A stretch of DNA of 64,000 nt from assembly GCA_963978545.1 (NCBI GenBank), contig OZ021724.1, positions 99,493,792-99,557,791 of the forward strand. Direction: 5' to 3'. The DNA comes from Linyphia triangularis. Its lineage: Eukaryota; Arthropoda; Arachnida; Araneae; Linyphiidae. The notes below the pieces were generated by a model. The model had not been told where the DNA came from and made no database searches. It saw nothing but the letters and a program-made list of their open reading frames with translations. Positions 49,155 to 60,390 of the stretch are shown here, one piece after another. Position 1 is the first letter of the stretch; each line of letters starts with the position of its first letter. The translations under genes were made by a program, and so were the position numbers.

Positions 49155-50220
49155 TTCTTGTAAGTCGCATTTCCTATACTCGCTTATAGTCCGAGAGGCG
49201 ACTGCAATTTTTGGACCCCATCGAACATCATTCTGAATTTTTTATAGAAATTGGAGAAAAGTGAGTAGATTACGAATCCAATGGTCTGCCGTGGCAAATA
49301 TGACCGAAACGGATCAAAAATCGACTTGGAATAAGTTGAATTATAATCCGATTGCCAAATATGTCATAACTTGCCAAAAATAGAACAAACTTTTTCATTT
49401 GGCAACCCACTGCATTTTGATTTTCAATGAGAAAAAGCTAAAACGATTTCTGATGTCTGGCTCGGAAGACCTGTATCTTTTAAAAGTAATCCAAATTGGC
49501 GACATCAGCTACGTCATCAATGACGTAATGTTTATTGCCAATTTGGCTCATTTGTGAAAGATGCAACTAAGCCATAGCCCCACATCTGAATCGTCTGCAA
49601 CCTTTTTTACTGAAAATTAAAGAGTGAGGGTTACCAAACAAAAAACAATGCTCATTATTTAGCAAGTTATGGCGCATTTGGCAATTGGATTTGGTTCAAC
49701 TTTTTAAAAGTCTAATTTTTGATCAGTTTCGACCATTTTTGCCACGGCAGATTCGTAATCTACTCACTTTTCTCCAATTTCTATAAAAAATTCAGAATAA
49801 TGTTCGATGGATTCCAAAAATTGCAGTCGCCTCTCAGTTTGTTATGTTACAATCTCCTTGCCCAGGGCATTTAATAACTTATATCGATAAAACCTTAACA
49901 TTTGGTGGACTTAATTAAGTGGTAAGTGGGTCTTAATTAAATGCCATTAATTTTTTTCATTTAATGTCTATCTTTTATAAACTAAAATAAAAATTGTAAA
50001 AGGCGAAATCAGGTAGAGCCCCTGCATATGCAATGACAAAAAAATTTCAAATATAAAATAAAAAAATATTATACGCCATTTTCGAGTATTTAATTTATGT
50101 CATTTTATTAAGTGATCATTTTCGTACCTTTTCACCAAATTTCACTTTTTCATAGGAAGTAGTTTCTAAATGCACTGGCCTAGAAGGTTGTAACATAGCG
50201 AGTATAGGGAAGGATCCTCA
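49155..50220. mobile_element. R-family MITE C, carrying a P1
   Basis: Left end GTAAGTCGCATTTCCTATAC and right end GTATAGGGAAGGATCC. The left arm is broken by P1 copy 8 after CTATACTCGCT; the arm resumes TATGTTACAATCTCC. The right arm is intact (GTTTCTAAATGCACTGGCC). Confidence 0.72.
49187..49842. mobile_element. P1 palindromic MITE, copy 8 (nested in R)
   Basis: Left end TAGTCCGAGAGGCGACTGC, right end GCAGTCGCCTCTCAGT. Centre CTACGTCATCAATGACGTAA near 49510. It sits in R MITE C at a TA present in the uninterrupted R sequence (CGTTATGTTACAATC at 51732). Confidence 0.78.
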
Positions 50221-51084
50221 CTTCATCTTCCTCTTAATATATTTTATAATAAATATTTCTAAGCGTGGACAATACAGAGTATTTCGTTAAAAAAAAAAAA
50301 AAAAAAAAATGGTGTTTGCTTGTAAACAAAGCCAGATGATTGAACACTTTTCCCACTTCCTTTAAAAACATACCAATTCATCTCATGTCAAAATCACACT
50401 CCCAAAAACCATGACTTCCTAAACTATTATCCGAGAGAAGTTTTTTTTTTTTAAAAAAAAAAGAAAACATCGGAAAGCAATCGAACAAAGGGAGGATAAA
50501 AGAAAAAAAAAAAAAGAGCGAACTACGTGTAAAAGAGATTTTTTTTTTTTTTTTTTTTATACTCTAATGATTTCTTGTGATTTTTCCATTGGTACTGAAA
50601 CAACGCCGTGAAAATCATATCAAGAAAACGACATGTGGTTGCGAGAAGAAGAAGAAGAAAAAAGAAGAAGAAGCACAAGCTGCTTTCACTTACCTTTGGG
50701 TGAACAAAGAAGAACTAGAAAAAGGCATTTCGAAAATGGGAAGTAACAAACTAATAGGTGCAAAAAAAGAGAGAGTAAACTATCGAACTTGAAGAGAAGC
50801 CAACTGCCCGTGATATATATATATAAAAAAAAAGAAGAAACTACAAAGAAATTAGTTAAGCTTTAGTGCGTGTGGAGGCGGAAAAATACAGCCACAGGAT
50901 TCAGTTTGGATGGATAAAAGTATTTTCGAGAAAGACATTTCGAGAAAATGGCAAGTATTTATTCAATTCAGCATTTATGAATTTTTGTATTCAGTAATTA
51001 AAATGTTTGTTTGGATGAAATATTGAGACAGAATTCGTTATTTTGAAATATGGACGTTTGAATTGAGTTTATTGATTATTTTTG
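50221..51084. other. Homopolymer-rich spacer, no gene supported
   Basis: Poly-A (50290-50309), poly-T (50539-50558) and a GAA run (50646-50672). A 71-codon frame crosses the GAA run and has no domain. Confidence 0.4.
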
Positions 51085-51640
51085 AATTCTTTATATTAAT
51101 TGGATTTTTTGTGGTGTGTGTGGGTGGATGGTTGGTTGTGTATGTTGATAGCGGGTAAATCTCCGCAGGCCTAATTAACCCCCTTTCCGTCATTCATTCG
51201 GGCTGAAACTTGGCAGATAGATTAGATGTCTATGTATTCTATAAAATTTTGGAGGATGTGACTGTCATTAAAGGGTTACTTTTATGGAATACTGATAAAC
51301 CAACTTGCCGTCATCCATTCGTCCTGAAATAGCATTTAACCGATCATTGAAGAAATTCTTACCTGATGCTAAAATTGTTTTAATAAATAAATAAATAAAC
51401 TAACGAACCAACCAACAAACAAACAAACAAATTGTTTTAATCAGACTAAGTAAAAGATATCTGGATGTGAACGCATAAATTCAGTTTAATTTTTAATTAA
51501 TAAATTTTAAAAAGTGGTTTACCGCATATTTTGCTGATAGAGATGTTTTTAATACTTAAAATTAGATGCAAACACAAAGCATAAAAATGTGTAATGCATA
51601 TAAAGGACTTAAGTTAAAATCTTGGTTTTCATGTGTTATG
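51085..51640 (-). repeat. G-family unit
   Basis: Contains GGCCTAATTAACCCCC, CTGAAACTTGGCAGATAGAT, AACCGATCATTGAAGAAA and ATGCATATAAAGGACTTAA, in the reverse order of the 45480 copy. An (AAAC)n-like stretch lies near 51408-51432. Confidence 0.6.
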
Positions 51641-51701
51641 TTATTTAAGTTCTAATATATTTTAAGCATTTTGTATGGAGAAGTTTGTAAAGTGGGAGTC
51701 C

Positions 51702-52093
51702 TAGGTAAGATCATACAATACATTCGTTATGTTACAATCTTCTATCCCCGGTGCATTTAGAAACTACTTTCTATAAAACTTTGAAATGTTTTGAGTTGGT
51801 ACGAAACAGATCACTCAATGAAAACGTGATAAATTGTTTTCCTTTAATGTCTATCTATTATAAATGAAAATTAAAGTAGCAAAAGACAAAACCAGGTGGA
51901 GCCACTGTATATGCATTGACGTAAGAATTTCAGATATAAAATAAATATTTTCGAGTTTCTAATTTATATTATTTTATTAAGTGGATAATTTTTGTACTTA
52001 GTCCCCAAATTTCAAGGTATTTTAGAAAGTAGTTTCTAAATGCACTAGGCTCTAATATTCTAACATAGTGAGAATAGGGAATGATTCTTACTA
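51702..52093. mobile_element. R-family MITE D, uninterrupted
   Basis: 392 bp from TAGGTAAGATCATAC to GGGAATGATTCTTACTA, with inverted arms TGCATTTAGAAACTACTTTC / GAAAGTAGTTTCTAAATGCA. Useful as the reference for R copies A, B and C. Confidence 0.75.
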
Positions 52094-52337
52094 TACTATA
52101 CTTCAACTTAACTAGACATCACTTAGACGGTAGATCGTCACAGTGCTCATAGGTATTTAATCCATTTTGGCGGAGTGAAGACATAATTCTCGCCAAACCT
52201 TATAGCCTTATGTTCTCTATAGGGTTGTGGTTTGGCGAACATTATGCTTTCACGCCGCCAAAATGGATTAAATACCTATGAGCACTGTGACGATCTACCG
52301 TCTAAGTGATGTCTAGTTAAGTTGAAGTATAGTATAG
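52091..52337. mobile_element. Q-family palindromic MITE, copy 2
   Basis: Left CTATACTATACTTCAACTTA and right TAAGTTGAAGTATAGTATAG are perfectly inverted, and the symmetry continues for about 110 bases per arm (CACAGTGCTCATAGGTATTT / AAATACCTATGAGCACTGTG). It abuts R MITE D at its terminal TA. Confidence 0.85.
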
Positions 52338-53172
52338 AACTCCTTCTTAATCCAACTTCATCATGAAAGTTTTTACGAAAAAAAATATGTTTCTTAAACT
52401 GTTTTGTGCTTTATGGGACTAGTACTTCCTGTACTCGATATGTTAAATTGCCTATTTTTGATGTACTTTTTCTTCGAAAGTTCTTAACTCTTATACAAGG
52501 TACTGAGGTTAAAGTTTGGTAAAATATAACATCAAGTTTTTTTTTTCTCCAAATTTCAATTAATCTTACGATTTTTTTGTTGAATAAAAAACAAATATTT
52601 GGTTTATCTTTTTACAAATATTTGGTATTTAAAAATAATTATGAAAGTAACTGGACACATTTTTTAATTTCAGTTTAATTTGTAGGTTATATACTATAAT
52701 TTCATAAAAAAAAAATAATGATATATCTTTATTTATTAGTTAGAAAAGGTAGATTGAAGTATAAAATATCACGCTTAGGAAAATCAAGGTTAAATCTAAG
52801 TCTTATAATTAATAATAGATAGTTTTTTTGTTTTTTTTTCCTTTATGTTTAAACTTGAGCACAAACTGAAGTAATACATCAATAGAAAGGCCAAAATGCA
52901 TAAAACAAAATGGAAATAAATTCATAAAATTGAATTTTTTTTAAAGGTGCTGAATCCCAACTGTTAAGTTCTTCTTTTCGAAGTTTGCAAGAAACAATCT
53001 CAAGTAATTGCTGATCGGAATGTCTTGATATCTAAAACAGGATTAATATAAGGACTATTAATATTACAGGATAACAGGATTCCGGAATTAATACATCGAA
53101 TAAAAAAAAGAATGTGGGGACTATAAAGAGTAGCTAATTTAATTGAAAATGAATACATTTTACCTATTCCCA
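52338..53172. other. AT-rich spacer, no gene supported
   Basis: No recognisable content. Confidence 0.4.
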
Positions 53173-54237
53173 TCTATTATAATAAAACAAGCTGTGTGTC
53201 TGTCTGTGGTTAAAATTTTAATTAGTAATTTTTTAATTGATTTTTTTAATTATTTTTTTTTTTACAAAGTGACTACAACTGAGATAAAGTTTTTTAAATT
53301 TTCAACATATGTAATTTTAGCCTTCTAATCACACTTTTGAAAAGCAGTATGTTGAAATTTTAATTAGTTATTTATTAATTAATTTTTTTTAATTAATTAA
53401 TACATATTTTACAAATCGATTTCTAGTAAGGTTACTGCTCTGAAATTTTCAACATAAGTTATTTTGGCCTTTTAATTGGACTTTTAACAAACAGAATTTT
53501 TAATTTGTTCTTTTTTAATTAATTTTTTTTAATTAATTAATTAATTAATAAACATTTTATAAAACGACTACTAATAGGGATACAGCTCTGAAATTTTCAA
53601 AATAAGTAGTTTTGGTTTTCTAATTGGACTTTTGAAAAATTGAATTTTAAATTTTTATTTAGTTCTTTTTAATTATTTTTTGTAATTAATTAATATATAT
53701 TTTACAAAGCGATTTCTATTAGGGCTACTGCTCTGAAATTTTCAATAAAAGTAGTCTTGGCCTTCTAATCAGATTTTTGACAAAAAATATGTTAAAATTT
53801 TAATTTGTTTTTTAATTAATATTTTCATAAAATGCGACTTCTAATAGGCCTAGAGCTCTGAAAGTTTCTAAATGAGTAGTTTTGGCCTTCCAATTTTGCT
53901 TTCCATAAACACGTGTTAAAATAATCTTAAAGGGGTGTTGTATTATTATATTAACAGGGATTTTTGTTTCTCTATTAAGGATTTACGTAGCAATTAGATT
54001 TTAGTGAGTGATGCGAGCTTATGCTTACGCAGCAATGCACCTTTCAGCGAGCGAAGCGAGCCTATGTTTGCATAGTAATGAATCTTTCAACGAGTGAAGT
54101 AAGCCTGTGCTTATATGCCTATGAACTTTTCAGCGAACGAAGCGAGCTCGATTTTGCGTAGCGATGAACCTTCCTGCTAACGAAGCGCCAAAAACTGGTA
54201 CCTATACACCAGCGACGGATTTCCGTCGCACAGCTAG
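53173..54237 (+). mobile_element. Helitron, family 2
   Basis: Begins TCTATTATAATAAAACAAGC after an A. It ends with the hairpin GCGACGGATTTCCGTCGC, a short spacer and CTAG (54234-54237). The body has four or five degenerate ~150-bp units (TTAATTAATTAAT, GCTCTGAAATTTTCAA, TTTTGGCCTTCTAAT). The 3' subterminal zone repeats GCGAGCGAAGCGAGC. It is the opposite-strand sister of 24602-25378. The base after CTAG is C rather than T. Confidence 0.75.
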
Positions 54238-54290
54238 CTAAAATATTGCACATGTTAAAAATTTTGTAGTGAAGCACGGGTATTTAGCCA
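54238..54290 (+). mobile_element. Second Helitron 3' end (family 3 type)
   Basis: CTAAAATATTGCACATGTTA followed by GTAGTGAAGCACGGGTATTTAGCCAG matches the family 3 termini at 33833-33877 and 43320-43363, with CTAG changed to CCAG. Confidence 0.5.
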
Positions 54291-54988
54291 GTCCTATATA
54301 AAACTGTAAGCAAAAATTCAATTCAATTGAACGGACACTTCGGTAAACAACCACATTCTGATCAGTTTTCTACAACTTAATGTTGATAAGTTGACGTAAT
54401 ACAGATTACACAAACTACCTGTTATTAAAACAAACCTTCCCGGATTACGAGAAAAAACTCCTTCTTGGATTAAAAGCGAATCACTCTGGATTTATAGCCC
54501 GTAAAAAGAGAGAGAGAAAAAAAGAGAAAAGACAGCAATCACATCTCGCATGTGACATCTCTCTGGGGAGGCTGGATAACAAATCGCAGTTCCTTCTCTT
54601 CTCCCTTAATTCTTCGGAAAAGTCCTTCTAATGCAATCTGCGAACAATTACGGACAGGGGAGGCCTTTGGGTAGAACTTCATCCAAATTGATTCCGCGCT
54701 TAAAGCGAGTCACCCTTTCGGCCTCCAAGGGCCCGGATTGGGCAGTTGGGGCCTTGAAAGATTGAGGTCCGAGAATAGAATCGGATGGGATTCATCTGGA
54801 AAGTGTACATCAAGCATTCGAGATGTCGCTGTGGGGATTTTTTGTCTATTATGGAACACAGGGTTAAACGAGGTTTCTTTGTTCAGTTACTAAATATATG
54901 TGGACCGTTAAATTTAATTGAACTACAAATGAAGTATAGATTTACTAAATATTTTCATGTGCACATACCAAATACTCAAGCATTTTCG
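54291..54988. other. Non-repetitive, GC-richer island
   Basis: No copies elsewhere in the window and no recognisable coding frame. The longest frame (54785-55114) runs across the TTAA-MITE boundary at 54989, so it is not a conserved gene. Confidence 0.35.
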
Positions 54989-55731
54989 TTAAGGTATCCG
55001 ACTACGTTCGACACAACTTTTTTGAAAATGGCTTATTTAGTACAGTTTAGGGAAATTTTCGTGAAGTTTATAATACAAAAGTCTGTAGTAAAGCAAAAAC
55101 TAAAGCAAAGATAATTTTTTTTTTATGAAATAATAGCAGTTTAAACAAACTTTAAGACAAATTTACCACAAAACAAAAACGCGCTACAAAAAAAATCTAT
55201 CATACATATCACAAATTCCTTTTACAACCATATATTTATGATAGTTGAGACGGCAATGAACCAAAAATCTAAGAGATATTCTAATTAATTAAAAATAATT
55301 TGAGGATTCTACATTGGTATTCATGAATTTTTGTAAAAATTACGTCTAACATTCTAAAAAAAAAACAGCCATAAATTAAAAAGTAAATAATGTTAATGTT
55401 AAATTTTCCGGTTCATTGCCTTCTTAATATAGTAATTAAAATGTCCACTTTCATTCAGAAATCTAAACAACTTTTTGTGAAATCATGTTTTGCGAGCACA
55501 ACATTTAACGAAAAATTCATTTTCCAGAAAACACGTTTAAAGTTTTCATTTTATGTATAACTTTATGTACATACATTTATATTTAACTTTATAACTTCAC
55601 TTCTGATTAACGCACATAAAAAGTAAAGTCTTTTTCAGAAAGCTAAAATTGTGGACAAAAAAGTTAAAGAATAAAAATAAAATGGAAAATTTCTTCAAGA
55701 TTGACCTTTTCAACGTAGTTGGATACCTTAA
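54989..55731. mobile_element. TTAA-MITE, copy 5
   Basis: TTAAGGTATCCGACTACGTT at the left, AACGTAGTTGGATACCTTAA at the right. Interior shares GAAAACACGTTTAAAGTTTT with copies 2 and 3. The ends differ from the other copies after TTAAGGTAT, so this is a subfamily. Confidence 0.8.
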
Positions 55732-55867
55732 ATAAATTATAATAGACCGATAGACTCTTTAGATCAATTGTATTGGGCAGATACACTTTAGATATCCTCT
55801 ATTATGTAGGTATGTATACTTTTCAGATAGACTTTATTAGATAGATATACTCTTTGGATATATTCTA
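55732..55867. repeat. Degenerate GATAGACTT-rich tandem
   Basis: Repeated AGATAGACTTT/AGATATACTCTTTGGATAT-like units of roughly 28 bases. Confidence 0.45.
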
Positions 55868-56480
55868 CTAGCTGAATATCCGTCTACGAGTTTTATCATG
55901 TGCATTTTAACAATCAATAGGTATTCATACATTCCTCATCTTGGGTGTTCGATCCCGTTTCGACCTCTGAAAATTGTACTTTTGTTTCGAGTTTTATAAT
56001 TATGAATATATTGGAAGTAAAGTGTAGGGATATTATTAACACATGAAACGTTTTGATCTCGTTGGTTGGTTGTATTCAGATTATCTGGCAACACGAGGGC
56101 TATAATGCGCCGAAACATTCGTCATTAGACAAGCCAAAATACATTTACAAACACCCATGCCTAACACGGGACTCGGAACCCTCAACCTCGCGGTCTAGAA
56201 GCTAGCACGCTAACCACTACACCGTTTGGTCGGCTGAACGTTTTGATCCCATTTCGACCCTTTAAAATTAATTAATCGGAATAGAAAGCGCTTACTTTTT
56301 CTATGCTTAGCTTTGCTGATATTTGTACCAAATTACTGATATATGACAACGTTGGAAGTAAAATTCTTCTGGAACGTTTAGATCCCTTTCGACTCTTTAA
56401 AATTAGTTAAACGATATTGGAATAGCTTAGTTTATTGCCAGATGTATCAAATTGCAGAATTGTGACTTTTCTTAATATGA
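55868..56480 (-). mobile_element. Helitron family 3 fragment with a SINE inside
   Basis: On the minus strand the 3' end is CAGCTAG (CTAG 55868-55871). Upstream are diverged copies of the 148-bp unit (AACGTTTTGATCCC, TTTCGACCCTTTAAAATTA). A SINE occupies 56059-56236. Confidence 0.6.
56059..56236 (-). mobile_element. tRNA-derived SINE (type 1) with 12-bp target duplication
   Basis: Flanked by AACGTTTTGATC at 56047-56058 and 56237-56248. Head, body and TTGGTTGG end match the 40627 copy, though the B-box region is altered by an extra base (ACTCGGAACCCTC on the plus strand). Confidence 0.88.
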
Positions 56481-56499
56481 GACATTGCGCTGTACCTCG

Positions 56500-56650
56500 T
56501 ATCGAAAGTTTCGCCAAAAAAATCGCCGAACTGGCGTTTTTTTTGACTTGGCGAAACTATAAAAACGAAAACGATAAATTACACTAATCCCTTACAAATA
56601 CAAATGTTACATTAAGAGTCATTGAAAGCAGTTCCACATCTCTAGTTCTT
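56500..56650 (+). repeat. T-family-like right-end fragment
   Basis: Contains CGCCAAAAAAATCGCCGAAC, ACGATAAATTACACTAATCC and TTCCACATCTCTAGTTC, a diverged form of the T terminus. Confidence 0.5.
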
Positions 56651-56773
56651 TTACAAAAGGGGCAATTTCTCAAAATGATCGTCTTCATAGGACTCATCGA
56701 CGGGAGATAGAAACACGTGAAAGATTGTTCTGCCAATTTTGGTCTCAAAAACGAGTAAACATGATAGAAAGTA

Positions 56774-57065
56774 TAAACTGGAGAGGGACTGTAAGTTTAG
56801 ATAACCCATCGAACACCATTATGAATTTTTTATAGAATGGGGAGAAAAGTGAGTACATTACGAATCCACTGGTCTGCCGTGACAAAACTGGCCGAAACTG
56901 GACGAAAATCGACTTTAAACGAGTTGAAATAAATCCGATTGCCAAATGTACCATCACTTGCCAAATAATGAGCATTCTTTTTTATTTGTAACCCATTGCT
57001 CGTTAATTTTCAATCAAGAAGTTTGCAGACGATTCTGATGTCTGGCGACGGCTTACTTACATCAT
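56774..57065. mobile_element. P1 left arm, founder of the adjacent satellite
   Basis: TATAAACTGGAGAGGGACTG is the left terminus, followed by the usual arm motifs (GAATCCACTGGTCTGCCGTG, GTTTGCAGACGATTC). It flows without a break into the first satellite unit, which starts with the P1 centre. Confidence 0.75.
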
Positions 57066-59938
57066 AAACAAATGAGCCAAGTTGGCAATAAATATTACGT
57101 CACTGATGACGAAACTGCTGTCGCCAATTTTGCTTAATTTTTTTAGCACTTTTTCTTGTAAAATACCTAAGCTTGCAGTCGCCTCTCTGACCAAGATTCT
57201 TTTATCGATCTTGGGATGCCCAGTAGAATTGTTTCTTTCCTAAATTCGATTTAAACAAATGAGCCAAGTTGGCAATAAATATTACGTCACTGATGACGAA
57301 ACTGCTGTCGCCAATTTTGCTTAATTTTTTTAGCACTTTTTCTTGTAAAATACCTAAGCTTGCAGTCGCCTCTCTGACCAAGAGTCTTTTATCGATCTTG
57401 GGATGCCCAGCAGAATTGTTTCTTTCCTAAATTCGATTTAAACAAATGAGTCAAGTTGGCAATAAATATTACGTCACTGATGACGAAACTGCTGTCGCCA
57501 ATTTGGCTTAATTTTTTTAGCACTTTTTCTTGTAAAATACCTAAGCTTGCAGTCGCCTCTCTGACCAAGAGTCTTTTATCGATCTTGGGATGCCCAGTAG
57601 AATTGTTTCTTTCCTAAATTCGATTTAAATAAATGAGTCAAGTTGGCAATAAATATTACGTCACTGATGACGAAACTGCTGTCACCAATTTTGTTTAATT
57701 TTTTTAGCACTTTTTCTTGTAAAATACCTAAGCTTGCATTCGCCTCTCTGACCAAGAGTCTTTTATCGATCTTGGGATGCCCAGTAGAATTGTTTCTTTC
57801 CTAAATTCGATTTAAATAAATGAGCCAAGTTGGCAATAAATATTACGTCACTGATGACGAAACTGCTGTCGCCAATTTGGCTTAATTTTTTTAGCACTTT
57901 TTCTTGTAAAATACCTAAGCTTGCAGTCGCCTCTCTGACCAAGATTCTTTTATCGATCTTGGGATGCCCAGTAGAATTGTTTCTTTCCTAAATTTGATTT
58001 AAATAAATGAGCCAAGTTGGCAATAAATAATACGTCACTGATGACGAAACTGCTGTCGCCAATTTGGCTTAATTTTTTTAGCACTTTTTCTTGTAAAATA
58101 CCTAAGCTTGCAGTCGCCTCTCTGACCAAGAGTCTTTTATCGATCTTGGGATGCCCAGCAGAATTGTTTCTTTCCTAAATTCGATTTAAACAAATGAGTC
58201 AAGTTGGCAATAAATATTACGTCACTGATGACGAAACTGCTGTCGCCAATTTGGCTTAATTTTTTTAGCACTTTTTCTTGTAAAATACCTAAGTCTTTTA
58301 TCGATCTTGGGATGCCCAGTAGAATTGTTTCTTTCCTAAATTCGATTTAAACAAATGAGTCAAGTTGGCAATAAATATTACGTCACTGATGACAAAACTG
58401 CTGTCGCCAATTTGGCTTAATTTTTTTAGCACTTTTTCTTGTAAAATACCTAAGCTTGCAGTCGCCTCTCTGAAAAAGAGTCTTTTATCGATCTTGGGAT
58501 GCCCAGTAGAATTGTTTCTTTCCTAAATTCGATTTAAACAAATGAGTCAAGTTGGCAATAAATATTACGTCACTGATGATGAAACTGCTGTCGCCAATTT
58601 GTCTTAATTTTTTTAGCACTTTTTCTTGTAAAATACCTAAGTCTTTTATCGATCTTGGGATGCCCAGTAGAATTGTTTCTTTCCTAAATTCGATTTAAAC
58701 AAATGAGTCAAGTTGGCAATAAATATTACGTCACTGATGACGAAACTGCTGTCGCCAATTTGGCTTAATTTTTTTAACACTTTTTCTTGTAAAATACCTA
58801 AGCTTGCAGTCGCCTCTCTGACCAAGAGTCTTTTATCGATCTTGGGATGCCCAGCAGAATTGTTTCTTTCCTAAATTCGATTTAAACAAATGAGTCAAGT
58901 TGGCAATAAATATTACGCCACTGATGACGAAACTGCTGTCACCAATTTTGCTTAATTTTTTTAGCACTTTTTCTTGTAAAATACCTAAGCTTGCATTCGC
59001 CTCTCTGACCAAGAGTCTTTTATCGATCTTGGGATGCCCAGCAGAATTGTTTCTTTCCTAAATTCGATTTAAACAAATGAGTCAAGTTGGCAATAAATAT
59101 TACGTCACTGATGACGAAACTGCTGTCGCCAATTTGGCTTAATTTTTTTAGCACTTTTTCTTGTAAAATACCTAAGTCTTTTATCGATCTTGGGATGCCC
59201 AGTAGAATTGTTTCTTTCCTAAATTCGATTTAAACAAATGAGTCAAGTTGGCAATAAATATTACGTCACTGATGACAAAACTGCTGTCGCCAATTTGGCT
59301 TAATTTTTTTAGCACTTTTTCTTGTAAAATACCTAAGCTTGCAGTCGCCTCTCTGAAAAAGAGTCTTTTATCGATCTTGGGATGCCCAGTAGAATTGTTT
59401 CTTTCCTAAATTCGATTTAAACAAATGAGTCAAGTTGGCAATAAATATTACGTCACTGTTGATGAAACTGCTGTCGCCAATTTGTCTTAATTTTTTTAGC
59501 ACTTTTTCTTGTAAAATACCTAAGTCTTTTATCGATCTTGGGATGCCCAGTAGAATTGTTTCTTTCCTAAATTCGATTTAAACAAATGAGTCAAGTTGGC
59601 AATAAATATTACGTCACTGATGACGAAACTGCTGTCGCCAATTTTGCTTAATTTTTTTAGCACTTTTTCTTGTAAAATACCTAAGCTTGCAGTCGCCTCT
59701 CTGACCAAGAGTCTTTTATCGATCTTGGGATGCCCAGCAGAATTGTTTCTTTCCTAAATTCGATTTAAACAAATGAGTCAAGTTGGCAATAAATATTACG
59801 CCACTGATAACGAAACTGCTGTCGCCAATTTGGCTTAATTTTTTTAGCACTTTTTCTTGTAAAATACCTAAGCTTGCAGTCGCCTCTCTGACCAAGCGTC
59901 TTTTATCGATCTTGGGATGCCCAGTAGAATTGTTTCTT
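57066..59938. repeat. P1-derived 187/161-bp satellite, 16 units
   Basis: Each unit starts with the P1 centre (GAGYCAAGTTGGCAATAAAT, TTACGTCACTGATGACGAAAC, GCCAATTTGGCTTAA), continues to the P1 right terminus (CTTGCAGTCGCCTCTCTGA), then about 80 bases not in P1 (TCTTTTATCGATCTTGGGAT, AGAATTGTTTCTTTCC). GTTGGCAATA starts at 57081, 57268, 57455, 57642, 57829, 58016, 58203, 58364, 58551, 58712, 58899, 59086, 59247, 59434, 59595 and 59782. Short (161) units lack the GCTTGCAGTCGCCTCTCTGA part. The last unit is cut near 59938 just before the LTR. Confidence 0.95.
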
Positions 59939-60079
59939 CCCATTTGATAAAGTTTGTGGCGGCTCGAGCAAACTGATCTTGCTGCGCGTCAGTATTATTT
60001 GCGGCGCGTCAAAACAAAAAGAGCTGACCTTGTGAAACCCTCCTTCAAGAAGAAGAGCACATATGCAAATAAACTTCCC

Positions 60080-60088
60080 TATATAAGA
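60080..60088 (+). promoter_or_regulatory. LTR TATA box
   Basis: CTATATAAG, placed in the first half of the LTR about 145 bases before the AATAAA signal, as expected for U3 promoter and R/U5 polyadenylation order. Confidence 0.6.
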
Positions 60089-60224
60089 AGATTCAAATGT
60101 TAGCTTTGCTCTCTTTCTCTGCCACGCCAGCCTGGGTGTTGTGCTTCATCTGTCTAATCTGGAATGTCAAAAATGTTACCTTGCTAGAATTGATTTTAAA
60201 GTTTTAACTTAATAATTGTTTTTA

Positions 60225-60230
60225 AATAAA
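60225..60230 (+). promoter_or_regulatory. LTR polyadenylation signal
   Basis: AATAAA about 50 bases before the LTR end. Confidence 0.5.
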
Positions 60231-60284
60231 AATATAAAAAGTTCCGTAAGTTTTATCAATTCCTCATCCCAACACTCTACAGAT

Positions 60285-60296
60285 TGGTGACTCTCG
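60285..60296 (+). other. Primer-binding site, tRNA-Trp-like
   Basis: TGGTGACTCTCG starts three bases after the LTR. Its first seven bases fit the 3' end of tRNA-Trp (binding site TGGTGACCCC...), and the rest matches partly. As I recall, CsRn1-type elements use tRNA-Trp, which agrees with the Gag type below. Confidence 0.5.
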
Positions 60297-60390
60297 AAAA
60301 AGAACTTTTATCCTGGAAAAAAGCAGCTTTCTGATACCTTGGAGATTGGAGTGTTTGGTGAAAACTTAAACGTCGGAATTTTCTAAAAAG

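Larger units (their letters stand above)
59955..60281 (+). mobile_element. 5' LTR of a Ty3/gypsy retrotransposon
   Basis: From TGTGGCGGCTCGAGC to CAACACTCTACA (TG...CA). The right edge is set by the primer-binding site three bases later. The left edge is a best guess because the 3' LTR lies outside the window. It holds a TATA box (CTATATAAG, 60080) and AATAAA (60225). The retrotransposon begins where the satellite breaks off. Confidence 0.7.

Noticed and set aside
54785..55114. A 109-codon open frame
   Set aside because: It crosses the left border of a TTAA-MITE at 54989, so its second half is transposon sequence; no domain recognised.
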